From the NCBI RefSeq assembly GCF_035830635.1, contig NZ_JAYMFI010000003.1, positions 248,001 to 312,000 on the forward strand: 64,000 bases of DNA. The letters are read 5' to 3'. The position numbers were made by a program, and so were the translations under genes. The DNA comes from Adlercreutzia shanghongiae (GTDB lineage: Bacteria; Actinomycetota; Coriobacteriia; Coriobacteriales; Eggerthellaceae). Below, one piece after another: positions 33,488-44,812 of this stretch. The notes below the pieces were generated by a model that saw only the letters and a list, made by a program, of their open reading frames with translations, was not told the DNA's origin and did not search any database. Numbering within the stretch: the first letter of the stretch is position 1; each line of letters starts with the position of its first letter.

Positions 33488-34561
33488 ATGAAACTGAAGG
33501 CACTGTTGCAGGAAATGATTGACAAGAAGGCGTCGGACGTCTTCATCGTCGCGGGCCTGCCGCTCACCTACACCGCCGACGGCCGTCAGAACCGCATGGA
33601 CATGGCCCCGCTTATGCCCGACGATACCCGCGGTTTGGTGGAGGCCATCTACGAGCTGTCCGGCCGCGATGTCATGGTGTTCATGAACGGCCACAACCAC
33701 GACGACGACTTCTCCTTTGCCGTGGCCGGCATGGGGCGTTTTCGCGTGAATGTGTTTCGTCAGCGCGGAAGCTTGGGTGCTGTCATCCGCGTCATTCCCT
33801 TCGCGCTGCCCAACCCCGAGGACTATCACATTCCCGCCGACGTCATGGCTTGCGCCGACTTCCAAAAGGGCTTGGTACTGGTGACCGGACCGGCCGGCGC
33901 TGGCAAGTCCACGACGCTTGCCTGCATCATCGACAAGCTGAACAAGGCGCGCACGGGGCATATCATCACCATGGAGGATCCCATCGAGTATGTGCACCGC
34001 CACGAGGGCTGCATCGTCACCCAGCGTGAGATTCCCTCGGATGTGGCCACCTACGCCGAGGCCCTGCGCAGCGCCATGCGCGAGGCGCCGGACGTCATTC
34101 TGCTCGGCGAGATGCGCGATTCGGAGACCATCGGTACGGCTATGACCGCTGCCGAGATGGCCCAGCTGCTCTTCTCCACCCTGCACACCACGGGTGCCTC
34201 TTCCACGGTCGACCGCATCATCGATGCCTTCCCGGCAAACCAGCAGCGCCAGATTCGCATGCAGCTGTCGCTCGTGCTTCAGGCCGTGGTGTCCCAGCAG
34301 CTCGTGCCCACGGTTGATGGCGGCATCGTGCCCGTCTTCGAGATCATGACCGCCACGCCGGCTATTCGCAACCTCATCCGCGAGGAGAAGACCCATCAGA
34401 TCGATTCGGTCATCGCCAGTTCCGCCGGCGCCGGCATGCGCACCATGGATCAGAGCCTGCACCGCCTGGTGAAGGAAGGCATCGTAAGCAAGGAAGTGGC
34501 CCTGCAGCATGCCATTCACCAGGAAGCCCTGAAGAAGCGCTTCGAATCCGAAGGCATGTAA
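33488..34561 (+). CDS. pilT: Twitching-motility/secretion ATPase (PilT type)
   Basis: A 357-residue hexameric ATPase. N-terminal PAS-like domain about 1-100; Walker A GPAGAGKST near 135; Asp box and Walker B LLGEMRD near 200; His box STLHTTGAS. PilT normally retracts type IV pili. Here it is the only ATPase in the operon: no PilB/GspE is encoded in this window. AAGGAGAG precedes the ATG. Confidence 0.93.
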   Translation: MKLKALLQEMIDKKASDVFIVAGLPLTYTADGRQNRMDMAPLMPDDTRGLVEAIYELSGRDVMVFMNGHNHDDDFSFAVAGMGRFRVNVFRQRGSLGAVIRVIPFALPNPEDYHIPADVMACADFQKGLVLVTGPAGAGKSTTLACIIDKLNKARTGHIITMEDPIEYVHRHEGCIVTQREIPSDVATYAEALRSAMREAPDVILLGEMRDSETIGTAMTAAEMAQLLFSTLHTTGASSTVDRIIDAFPANQQRQIRMQLSLVLQAVVSQQLVPTVDGGIVPVFEIMTATPAIRNLIREEKTHQIDSVIASSAGAGMRTMDQSLHRLVKEGIVSKEVALQHAIHQEALKKRFESEGM

Positions 34562-34603
34562 GTAATCGCCCTGAGCGATTGACACGATAGAGGAGTATCA
34601 GTC

Positions 34604-35443
34604 TTGAGCAACTACGAGTGGAAGTGCGGCAAGGAGTACAAGGAGATTCGCTACGAGCTGTGCGATGGTGTGGCGAAGATTTCCATCAATAGGCCCGAGC
34701 GCCGCAACGCGTTCACACCGCTGACGGTGACAGAGATGTACGATGCGTTCTCCGAGGCGCGCGACGACGCGTCGGTGGGCGTTATCTTGCTGACGGGCGT
34801 GAACCACGGCGGCCGTCATGAGGACGAGGCGTTCTGCTCCGGCGGCGACCAGAAGATTCGCGGCAACGGCGGATACGTGGGCGAGGACAACATTCCGCGC
34901 CTGAACGTGCTCGACCTGCAGCGGCTCATCCGCGTGGTGCCCAAGCCCGTTATCGCCATGGTGAACGGGTATGCCATCGGCGGCGGACACGTGCTCTCAA
35001 TTCTGTGCGATCTCACCATCGCCGCCGATACGGCGAAGTTCGGCCAGACCGGTCCCAAGGTGGGCTCCTTCGACGCCGGTTACGGCGCGGGGTATCTGGC
35101 TGCTATCGTGGGCCAGAAGAAGGCGCGCGAGATTTGGTACCTCTGCCGCCAGTACACGGCTGCCGAAGCCCTGGAGATGGGGCTTGTGAACAAAGTCGTG
35201 CCCTTCGATGAGCTGGAAAACGAGTGCATGAGCTGGGCGGCCGAGATGATGCAGTTCTCGCCGACTGCCCTGCGCTTCATGAAAGCCTCCTTCAACGCTG
35301 CCACCGATGGGCTCGCGGGCATCCAGCAGCTGGCCGGCGATGCCACGCTTCTGTACTACACCACCGATGAGGCCAAGGAGGGTCGCGACGCCTTCAAGGA
35401 GCATCGTGCCCCCGACTTCACCCAGTTCCCGAAGTTTCCGTAG
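34604..35443 (+). CDS. menB: 1,4-dihydroxy-2-naphthoyl-CoA synthase
   Basis: A 279-residue crotonase-fold enzyme of menaquinone synthesis. It shows the MenB-specific features: KKY...RYE...ISINRPERRNAF, FCSGGDQKIRG oxyanion loop, and the C-terminal TDEAKEGRDAFKE(H/K)R.PDF. It starts with TTG; GAGGAG is seven to nine bases upstream. It precedes the menE-menC fusion by 13 bp, an operon. Confidence 0.95.
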   Translation: MSNYEWKCGKEYKEIRYELCDGVAKISINRPERRNAFTPLTVTEMYDAFSEARDDASVGVILLTGVNHGGRHEDEAFCSGGDQKIRGNGGYVGEDNIPRLNVLDLQRLIRVVPKPVIAMVNGYAIGGGHVLSILCDLTIAADTAKFGQTGPKVGSFDAGYGAGYLAAIVGQKKAREIWYLCRQYTAAEALEMGLVNKVVPFDELENECMSWAAEMMQFSPTALRFMKASFNAATDGLAGIQQLAGDATLLYYTTDEAKEGRDAFKEHRAPDFTQFPKFP

Positions 35444-35456
35444 GATCTAATCGCCC

Positions 35457-38180
<2,724 letters not shown>

Positions 38181-38280
38181 CTCACCATTTTCTTTGCCCT
38201 TTTAACCATCGGGCAACATTCGGGCAGGTGCACCATATATACTTTCATTCATCGTTGAAACGCGAAGACGGAGGACTTCA

Positions 38281-39704
38281 TGGGCGGCTTTTTCGGTGCA
38301 GTTTCCAAGCGCGACGTGGTGCTGGACGTTTTCTTCGGAGTCGATTACCACTCTCACCTCGGCACGCGCCGGGCGGGCATGATCGTGCGCGATCGCGAGG
38401 ACGGCTTCCAGCGGCAGATTCACTCCATCGAGAACACGCCCTTCCGCACGAAGTTCGAGGACGACATCGTGCGCTTCCACGGCACGAGCGCCATCGGCTG
38501 CATCTCGGACGCCGACCCGCAGCCGCTGCTGGTGCGCTCCCATTTGGGCACCTTCGCCATTACCACCATCGGCGCCATCAACAATGCCGAGGACCTGGTG
38601 AGCGAATATTTTGCCCAGGCCAACAGCCAGTTCATGGCCCTCAGTTCCGGCGCGGTGAATTCCACCGAGCTGGTGGCCGCGCTCATCAACCAGAAGGACG
38701 ACCTGGTTTCCGGCATTCAGTACGCCCAGTCGAAGATTGACGGCTCGCTCACGCTGCTCATCATGACCGAAGACGGTGACCTTATTGCCGCGCGCGACTT
38801 CATGGGACGTCTGCCCGTGCTGGTGGGCGCCGACGACAACGGCCATTGCGTGGCCTTCGAGTCGTTCGCCTATCACAAGCTGGGCTACCACGACGAGTAC
38901 GAGCTGGGCCCGGCGGAAATCGTGCGGCTCACGCCCGACGCCATCGAGGTGCTCTCGCCGGCGCGCGACGAGATGAAGATGTGCGCCTTCATGTGGGTGT
39001 ACTACGGCTACCCCAACTCCAACTACGAGGGTGTGAACGTGGAGGTGATGCGCTATCGCAATGGCGCCGTCATGGCTCGCAACGAGGCCGCCCGCGGCGC
39101 TTGCCCCGAGGTGGATTACGTGGCCGGCGTGCCCGATTCGGGTGTGCCGCACGCCATCGGCTACTCCACGGAAAGCGGCATGCCCTTCGGCCGTCCGTTC
39201 ATCAAGTACACGCCCACCTGGCCGCGCTCGTTCATGCCGGCCAACCAGGATTTGCGCAACAAGATCGCGAACATGAAGCAGGTGCCCGTGCCCGAGCTCA
39301 TCCGCGACAAGAAGCTGTTGTTCGTGGACGACTCCATCGTGCGTGGCACGCAGCTGCGCGAGACGGTGAACTTCCTGTACGACTCGGGTGCCGCCGAGGT
39401 GCACATGCGCAGCGCGTGCCCGCCCATCATGTACAGCTGCAAGTACTTAAGCTTCTCGTCCAGCAAGTCGGACATGGACCTCATCGCCCGCCGCGTGGTG
39501 GATCAGCTTGAGGGCGACGAGGGCCTGGATCATCTGGCCGAGTACGCCGACGCGAACACCGAGCGCGGCCAGTGCCTGCTGAAGACCATCTGCGAGGACA
39601 TGGGCTTCGACTCCCTGAGCTACCAGAGCCTCCAGGGCATGATCGAGGCCATCGGCATCGACCCGGAGAAGATCTGCACCTACTGTTGGGACGGCCGGGA
39701 GTAG
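38281..39704 (+). CDS. purF: PurF-like amidophosphoribosyltransferase lacking the N-terminal cysteine
   Basis: A 474-residue protein with an Ntn/class II glutamine amidotransferase fold and a C-terminal PRTase domain (LFVDDSIVRGTQ near 345 is the PRPP loop). PurF makes phosphoribosylamine from PRPP and glutamine using an N-terminal Cys; here the protein begins MGGFFGAVS, so the nucleophile position is Gly. It may use free ammonia, or be a non-canonical paralogue. GACGGAGG lies upstream and TATACT at 38238-38243 is a possible -10. Its last 111 codons are duplicated downstream at 44217, and 33 codons at 46625. Confidence 0.88.
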
Positions 39705-39727
39705 GTGCAGTTTTGGAACGCTTTCGA

Positions 39728-39757
39728 AAGGCGAGTCGATTGGTCGGCTCGCCTTTT
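39728..39757 (+). terminator. Terminator after the PurF-like gene
   Basis: AAAGGCGAG (39728-39736) pairs with CTCGCCTTTT (39749-39758), loop about 12 nt. The gene converges here with the minus-strand LuxR gene. Confidence 0.75.
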
Positions 39758-41156
39758 AGTTTCTTTCGATCATATCGATAAGGCTCTGCCGGGAGTTGAT
39801 TCCCAATTTTTGGTAAACATGCCGTCGATGAGACTTCACCGTATTCTCTGACACGATTAGTTTCTCTGCAATACTCTTAAGGGAATTGCCTTTTGCTAGC
39901 AGGGTAAGGACATCATACTCTCGCTCGGTGAGGCCATACTGGCCGGCGATTGCTCGACAGTGTTCGATAATGTCAGTTTCCTCAGGGCTTTTCAATGAGG
40001 AGGCTGTGCCGCTATTGTCGGAGCGGGTAGCTTGCAGATTGCTCGCAATCATCATGAGAGCAAGCGATATCATTAGTAGAACGACGGCGATTATCAAGAG
40101 GCTTGTGTCGTGCATGGGGAAAAATTTTGTAAAGTATGCCGTCGCCTCAGTCAGGAAGAAAAACCACCCAATTATGGCGCAGGCAAAGACAGAAGGGTTG
40201 GCAGAGTGCAAGCCTCCGAGCCATATTGATGACGCTATGGTGTAAACAAGAAGGAACCAGGCACTTGCAAACATGAGCCCGGCAAGCGAGAAATGCTGAG
40301 ATGGGAGAAATAAGGTACAAAGAACAACAAAGCTGACGAAAGAGGATAGAAAAGAGTATGTAACAATCGGTGCATTTTTTGCGGAGGCGAAAACCGAAAG
40401 CAAGCAGAGAGCTATTCCGAGTGGAATTGTTGCCCAAAGCCAACCGAACGAATCTGCAGCAACCCAGTTATTGGTGAGAAGGGTTTTGGAGATGCCGCCG
40501 CTCAGCAATATCGAAGCAACAAACAAAGGGATATTGGGGGTTTGCTTTGCTGCAGCCTTGGGAGAGGTCTCTCGTTCCTCTGGATTCGTTGGGCTTAGGG
40601 CAATCATTCCCGCAGTGAGCGGAAGGCTCAGGGCGATCCAGGGAGCAGCAAACGTGGGCAGCGCAATAAGTAGGAAATAGCAGATAATCATGATAATAGA
40701 AGCAAGACTAAGCTCAAAGATGAGCAAGGGAAACTCCCTTGGAGCCACTCTGGCGATCCAGTGGGCAAATAGAATCCCATAAGTGCAGCCTCCAGCAAAA
40801 CCTCCAGTACATGTCAAAAGCAACTCGAAGACACGATAGTAAGTAGACGCCCATGTTAAGACGGTGCAGAGCCCGGCGCATGCAACGGCCAGGAGCACGA
40901 ACTGCCGATCGCAGTCGTGTCGCAGGCGAAAACATGGATATACGAACATGATGAACGCGGCGGTAATAACCGAGCATCCCTTAAAAAGCGTCGGTTCGCT
41001 TAGATAAACGCCAAGCACCTGCTGCCCAACGTTGCCAGCATAGATATACCATCCCCAGATTATACCGAGAATAAAAGAGGCCAGGAGTAGGTTGGCTTTG
41101 GCCTGCTCGTGGACAAGCCGGTTCAGACGTTGGTGTAAAGAAGAGAATATCCGCAC
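39756..41156 (-). CDS. LuxR-family regulator with multi-TM sensor (cargo A)
   Basis: About 466 residues. About ten to twelve TM helices in a MFS-like array (about 15-390) are followed by a C-terminal LuxR/GerE HTH (about 405-465: YGLTEREYDVLTLLAKGNSLKSIAEKLIVSENTVKSHRRHVYQKLG). The start is uncertain: GTG at 41156 has no Shine-Dalgarno, but a short frame ATG-CAA-ATT... ends one base before it, suggesting reinitiation. It is divergent from the flavoprotein reductase at 41430, which it probably regulates. Base composition is more AT-rich than the core genes. Confidence 0.85.
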   Translation of the reverse strand: MRIFSSLHQRLNRLVHEQAKANLLLASFILGIIWGWYIYAGNVGQQVLGVYLSEPTLFKGCSVITAAFIMFVYPCFRLRHDCDRQFVLLAVACAGLCTVLTWASTYYRVFELLLTCTGGFAGGCTYGILFAHWIARVAPREFPLLIFELSLASIIMIICYFLLIALPTFAAPWIALSLPLTAGMIALSPTNPEERETSPKAAAKQTPNIPLFVASILLSGGISKTLLTNNWVAADSFGWLWATIPLGIALCLLSVFASAKNAPIVTYSFLSSFVSFVVLCTLFLPSQHFSLAGLMFASAWFLLVYTIASSIWLGGLHSANPSVFACAIIGWFFFLTEATAYFTKFFPMHDTSLLIIAVVLLMISLALMMIASNLQATRSDNSGTASSLKSPEETDIIEHCRAIAGQYGLTEREYDVLTLLAKGNSLKSIAEKLIVSENTVKSHRRHVYQKLGINSRQSLIDMIERN

Positions 41157-41429
41157 TTTAAATCGTCTTCGCAATTTGCATAGCTGAACAGCCCCCTTGT
41201 TAATGCCAAATAGTATGACACGAACCAATGCGTGACACAAACGTGTAATTTCATGTTTTCCCAGTTTAAGGTTAATTTCGCCCTTTTTGGGCGAGACAAA
41301 AATGGGGAAACGCCCTTTAAGGAGGTCGATGAAAACGAGGTAAATTGCGATTCTCTTGGTGCATTGTTCAAAGGGCAGATAACTGATTGACGCCGATAGT
41401 GATGCGCCCTTAGAAAACAAGGAGGAGAA
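41157..41429. promoter_or_regulatory. Divergent control region with repeated GCCCTTT motifs
   Basis: GCCCTT or its complement occurs at about 41280, 41312, 41371 (AAGGGC) and 41405. The first forms the inverted repeat CGCCC-N5-GGGCG (41279-41293). TTGACG about 41388 with TTAGAA 17 bp on may be the flavoprotein promoter. AAGGAGGAG precedes its ATG. Confidence 0.5.
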
Positions 41430-43190
41430 ATGGAAGTCAACACACTTAGTCGTCGAAGCTTCTTTAAGGGAAGTGTTGCCGTTGCTGCGCTCGGCGGCTT
41501 GACCATGGCCGGCTGCTCTTCGGAGCAACCGATGGCTGCTACTGGGGCGGCTACAGGAGTTTTACCGGAGAAGTGGGATCGCGAGGTCGATGTTATCGTA
41601 GTGGGAACGGGCACGATTCTGCCTGCAGCTCTACGTGCACACGATTCGGGGCTTGAGACCCTTATTATCGAGAAACACCCCACGCATTTTGGCGGTACGT
41701 CATATTTCCATGGTGGTGGCTGCTCTTGCCCGAATAGCACGGTTGCGCTCGAGAGCGGTGCCCCTGAGATTCCGCGCGAGCTTTGCAAGGAGTACATGGT
41801 CGATACCTCCGAGGGACGGACAAGCGATACGGTTCTCGAGGCTATGCTTGAGAACTATGTACCGGCCATTGACTACCTTGCGGATGAGTGCGATTTTCCC
41901 ATCAGCTATTTCTCCGGCACCACCATGCCCTATTCCGTGTACACGCCATTGAGCGTGTTGGACAAGGACTTCGGTGGCGTTCAGGGGCATGTCGGCGTAG
42001 AACCCACCGAAGATGGCAAGATGCTCGGTCGTGCCTGGACGGCCTATTTCAAGGACGCGATTGATGAGCGCGGTATCGAAGTGCTTATGGGCACAGCCGC
42101 CAAACAGCTCATCTACAACGGCAATCCTCAATTGGAAGATGGCGAAGTAGTGGGCCTCTATGCAGAAACCGAAAATGGCACCATTGCCGTCAAGGCCCGC
42201 TATGCAGTAATTCTGGGTACAGGCGGTTTCGACCACAACAAGGCGATGATGGAGGCCTTCATTCCCAATCCGATGTATGCCACCAACGCTATTGAGACGA
42301 ACACGGGTGATGGCCACCTCATGGCTATGGAACTTGGTGCTGATTTACGCAACATGAAGGAAAGCTTTCGCATGGCCTTTACGCCTATTGAGGAAGAGAT
42401 GAACTATGCCATTACTGATTTGAGCGCCGACGATGGAAAGACTGTCAATACCGAACAGTCCACTGGTCGCATGATGCTAGGTCCTGGGCAGGCTGGCTCC
42501 ATCGTGGTCAATCGGCACGGTCAGCGGTTTGTCGATGAGTCCACCTCCTATGATTGCTTCGGCCGAGGATTCGAACTCTATGATCCTGGTTGGAAGGAAT
42601 GGCGCAACATTCCTGGCTTCCTCATTTTCGACAAGACTTACAAGGGGCTTCTCGGAAACGGTATGCCGACGCTACAGCAGTTGGCAGAGAAGGGGGAGCC
42701 GATTCCCGATTATGTCGCCCAATATGATACTCTCGAGGCGCTTGCTGACGGCGAGGGCATCGATAAAAGCGCTTTGCTTGCCACCGTTGAGCGGTATAAC
42801 GGCTTCTGCGAGACGGGTGTCGATCTCGACTGGAATCGTGGTGTTTCCTCTTGGGACAGGTTTACGTGTGGCGATCCGTCCCGCGTGGAGAGCGGCGAGC
42901 TGAAAAATCCCTGTCTTGCGCCGCTTAACGAGGGCCCCTTCTATTGCATGAAACTCTATCCTGGACTCATGCAGACTAAGGGCGGTCTCGTAATCAACGA
43001 GAATGCCCAGGTCATGAACGTTCAAGGTAACCCTATTCCGCGTTTGTACGCAGGGTCGAATTGCATCGCCAACATCATGGGCCCCGGATATGGTTGGGGT
43101 GGATGCACGACAGCCAATGGATACATTGTTGGCTACATTGCGGCGAATCATGTCGCCACGCTGGAGTCTTGGGAGCAGAAGGCGGAATAG
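41430..43190 (+). CDS. Tat-exported FAD-dependent reductase (fumarate/urocanate reductase family)
   Basis: A 586-residue lipoprotein-like flavoprotein. Tat motif SRRSFFKG (8-15) and a lipobox-like MAGC follow. The FAD dinucleotide motif reads VVGTGTILPA, with Leu where the third Gly/Ala is usual. The C-terminus carries YAGSNCIANIMGPGYGWGGCTTANGYIVGY in the FAD cap region. Such enzymes reduce enoates or other organic acceptors using electrons from a cytochrome; the haem protein encoded next is the likely donor. Substrate unknown. Confidence 0.9.
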   Translation: MEVNTLSRRSFFKGSVAVAALGGLTMAGCSSEQPMAATGAATGVLPEKWDREVDVIVVGTGTILPAALRAHDSGLETLIIEKHPTHFGGTSYFHGGGCSCPNSTVALESGAPEIPRELCKEYMVDTSEGRTSDTVLEAMLENYVPAIDYLADECDFPISYFSGTTMPYSVYTPLSVLDKDFGGVQGHVGVEPTEDGKMLGRAWTAYFKDAIDERGIEVLMGTAAKQLIYNGNPQLEDGEVVGLYAETENGTIAVKARYAVILGTGGFDHNKAMMEAFIPNPMYATNAIETNTGDGHLMAMELGADLRNMKESFRMAFTPIEEEMNYAITDLSADDGKTVNTEQSTGRMMLGPGQAGSIVVNRHGQRFVDESTSYDCFGRGFELYDPGWKEWRNIPGFLIFDKTYKGLLGNGMPTLQQLAEKGEPIPDYVAQYDTLEALADGEGIDKSALLATVERYNGFCETGVDLDWNRGVSSWDRFTCGDPSRVESGELKNPCLAPLNEGPFYCMKLYPGLMQTKGGLVINENAQVMNVQGNPIPRLYAGSNCIANIMGPGYGWGGCTTANGYIVGYIAANHVATLESWEQKAE

Positions 43191-43192
43191 TC

Positions 43193-43804
43193 ATGGAAGG
43201 CAAGTCTTTTTTGAAGAAGGTTCTTCCGGTCATTGTGTTGGGCGCCATGCTCGCTCTGGCCACAGCGTGCGCTCCGAAGACCTTGTCGACCACGGGCTCA
43301 GCCGAAAAGGGCGAAGAGGCTGCTGTTGGAACCGTCACCGTAGAATGGTCTCCCGAATCCGATTGCGCGACGTGCCATACGGTAGAAGAGGAATCCCGCG
43401 CTGATGCGAACTGTGTAGCGTCTTTGCATGCAGCTACAAATTGCATAGACTGCCACTCTGATACTGATGGGCTAGCAAAACGACACGACGGCGTGACGTC
43501 TGAGGATAAGATGCCCAAGAAACTCAAGAAAACTAATGTTGACCAGGAGCAGTGTCTCTCGTGTCACGGGAGTTACGAGGAGCTTGCTCAGAAGACCATG
43601 GGCTATCAAGGTCTTGTCGACGAGCACGGCACAGTGGTAAATCCTCACGCTCTGCCCAAAAGCGAGGATCATAGCGCAATTATTTGCGGTGATTGCCACA
43701 AGATGCATAGCAGCGATGGAGATATTGCTCAAAATGCCCTGAACAAGTGCTCAACTTGCCATCATCATAATGTTTTCGAATGTGGAACATGCCATAGCGT
43801 GTAA
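43193..43804 (+). CDS. Hexahaem c-type cytochrome lipoprotein
   Basis: A 203-residue exported protein with signal peptide and lipobox (LATAC, Cys near 24). It has six CxxCH haem motifs: CATCH, CIDCH, CLSCH, CGDCH, CSTCH and CGTCH. This resembles the haem part of flavocytochrome c, encoded as a separate gene. It starts two bases after the flavoprotein stop, so it should pass electrons from menaquinol to that reductase. Confidence 0.93.
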   Translation: MEGKSFLKKVLPVIVLGAMLALATACAPKTLSTTGSAEKGEEAAVGTVTVEWSPESDCATCHTVEEESRADANCVASLHAATNCIDCHSDTDGLAKRHDGVTSEDKMPKKLKKTNVDQEQCLSCHGSYEELAQKTMGYQGLVDEHGTVVNPHALPKSEDHSAIICGDCHKMHSSDGDIAQNALNKCSTCHHHNVFECGTCHSV

Positions 43805-43932
43805 CCGGCTGCAGCTGCTCTTCCTTTCGCAAAAGCATTAAGGTTTCAGGTGCTTGGCCGGATGCTTCCTATCCCCTCCCCTCTAGGTTGTCTTGCCGCT
43901 ATAGCACTTGCCCCTTAAATGCTTGTTGTCGC

Positions 43933-43965
43933 GGTGCCCTTGTGTCTACACAAGGGCACCTTGCT
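43933..43965 (+). terminator. Terminator-like hairpin after the cytochrome
   Basis: A perfect 12-bp stem (43933-43944 with 43949-43960), loop TCTA, weak T run (TTGCT). The region 43805-44131 otherwise contains only the duplicated luxR promoter from about 44040. Confidence 0.7.
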
Positions 43966-44131
43966 ATCAGCTCTTTTGGCTCATTTCAAGTTGTCGCAAC
44001 GAGTCAACTCGCCTCCTCTCAAGGAATCCGGAACTATGGCATTCTAAAATAATAAGGATATTGGCCCTGAAAGGGCTTGGGCTGGGTAAGTTCTTGTCGC
44101 CTGAAAACGACAAGGATGCTATGCAACGCGT

Positions 44132-44216
44132 ATGAATGCCAGACTCCCATTTCCCCCGTTGAGGCTATGCGGTCAGACCTTTCTCTTCGCCTGGTGCATG
44201 GGGCTGTTTGCCAATT
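44132..44216 (+). pseudogene. Truncated 5' end of a LuxR-family regulator
   Basis: The first about 28 codons (MNARLPFPPLRLCGQTFLFAW...) match the start of the regulator at 46911, and the 90 bp upstream also match that gene's promoter (44040-44131 versus 46820-46910), including TATGCA at 44120. The homology stops abruptly at about 44214 and a purF tail begins. It is a broken copy left by rearrangement. Confidence 0.85.
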
Positions 44217-44549
44217 TTCCTGTACGACTCGGGCGCCGCCGAGGTGCACATGCGCAGCGCGTGCCCGCCCATCATGTACAGCTGCAAGTACCTGAGCTTC
44301 TCGTCCAGCAAGTCGGACATGGACCTCATCGCCCGCCGCGTGGTGGACCAGCTTGAGGGCGACGAGGGCCTGGATCGTCTGGCCGAGTACGCCGACGCGA
44401 ACACCGAGCGCGGCCAGTGCCTGCTGAAGACCATCTGCGAGGACATGGGCTTCGACTCCCTGAGCTACCAGAGCCTCCAGGGCATGATCGAGGCCATCGG
44501 CATCGACCCGGAGAAGATCTGCATCTACTGCTGGGACGGCCGGGAGTAG
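44217..44549 (+). pseudogene. Duplicated 3' end of the PurF-like gene (second tail)
   Basis: It is 333 bp matching 39372-39704 to the stop codon, with seven nucleotide differences by eye; five of the six affected codons... four are synonymous (Gly, Leu, Asp, Cys) and two not (His to Arg, Thr to Ile). It has no start of its own and follows the truncated luxR fragment. Confidence 0.92.
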
Positions 44550-44616
44550 CCGGCTCCGCCCGCCCTACGGGACGGGCGAATCGGTCGACGCTGCGGTTTC
44601 GCAGAAGCCGAACTGA

Positions 44617-44652
44617 GAGGGCGGGCCGCCGAGCGACCCGCCCTCGCTTTTT
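44617..44652 (+). terminator. Terminator after the second purF tail
   Basis: GAGGGCGGG (44617-44625) pairs with CCCGCCCTC (44637-44645), followed by GCTTTTT. Confidence 0.85.
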
Positions 44653-44666
44653 GCAGAAGGAACGGC

Positions 44667-44751
44667 TCTCTAATCACTCTCTATCTACTCTCGAAATCAC
44701 TCTCGAATTGCAGTATAATTTCGAGAGTGATTAGAGAGCAGGTAGAGAGCT
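44667..44751. promoter_or_regulatory. CTCTCGA/TCGAGAG operator array around the promoter of the ATPase regulator
   Basis: A perfect inverted repeat AATCACTCTCGAA/TTCGAGAGTGATT flanks TATAAT (44714-44719). Additional CTCTCTA and CTCTCGA half-sites lie at about 44667, 44677, 44687 and 44732-44751. A protein bound to these sites would occlude the -10. Confidence 0.8.
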
Positions 44752-44812
44752 GTTTCATCTAGTGTGATGCGGCGCTCTATTCTGAGATAGGCCCTGAGAA
44801 AAGGTTTGCATT

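Noticed and set aside
32165..34585. 806-codon open frame on the minus strand across the pilus-like operon
   Set aside because: It is antisense to six genes with clear families, RBSs and coupling; composition is His/Gly/Arg-rich as expected from GC-rich antisense frames, and no domain is visible.
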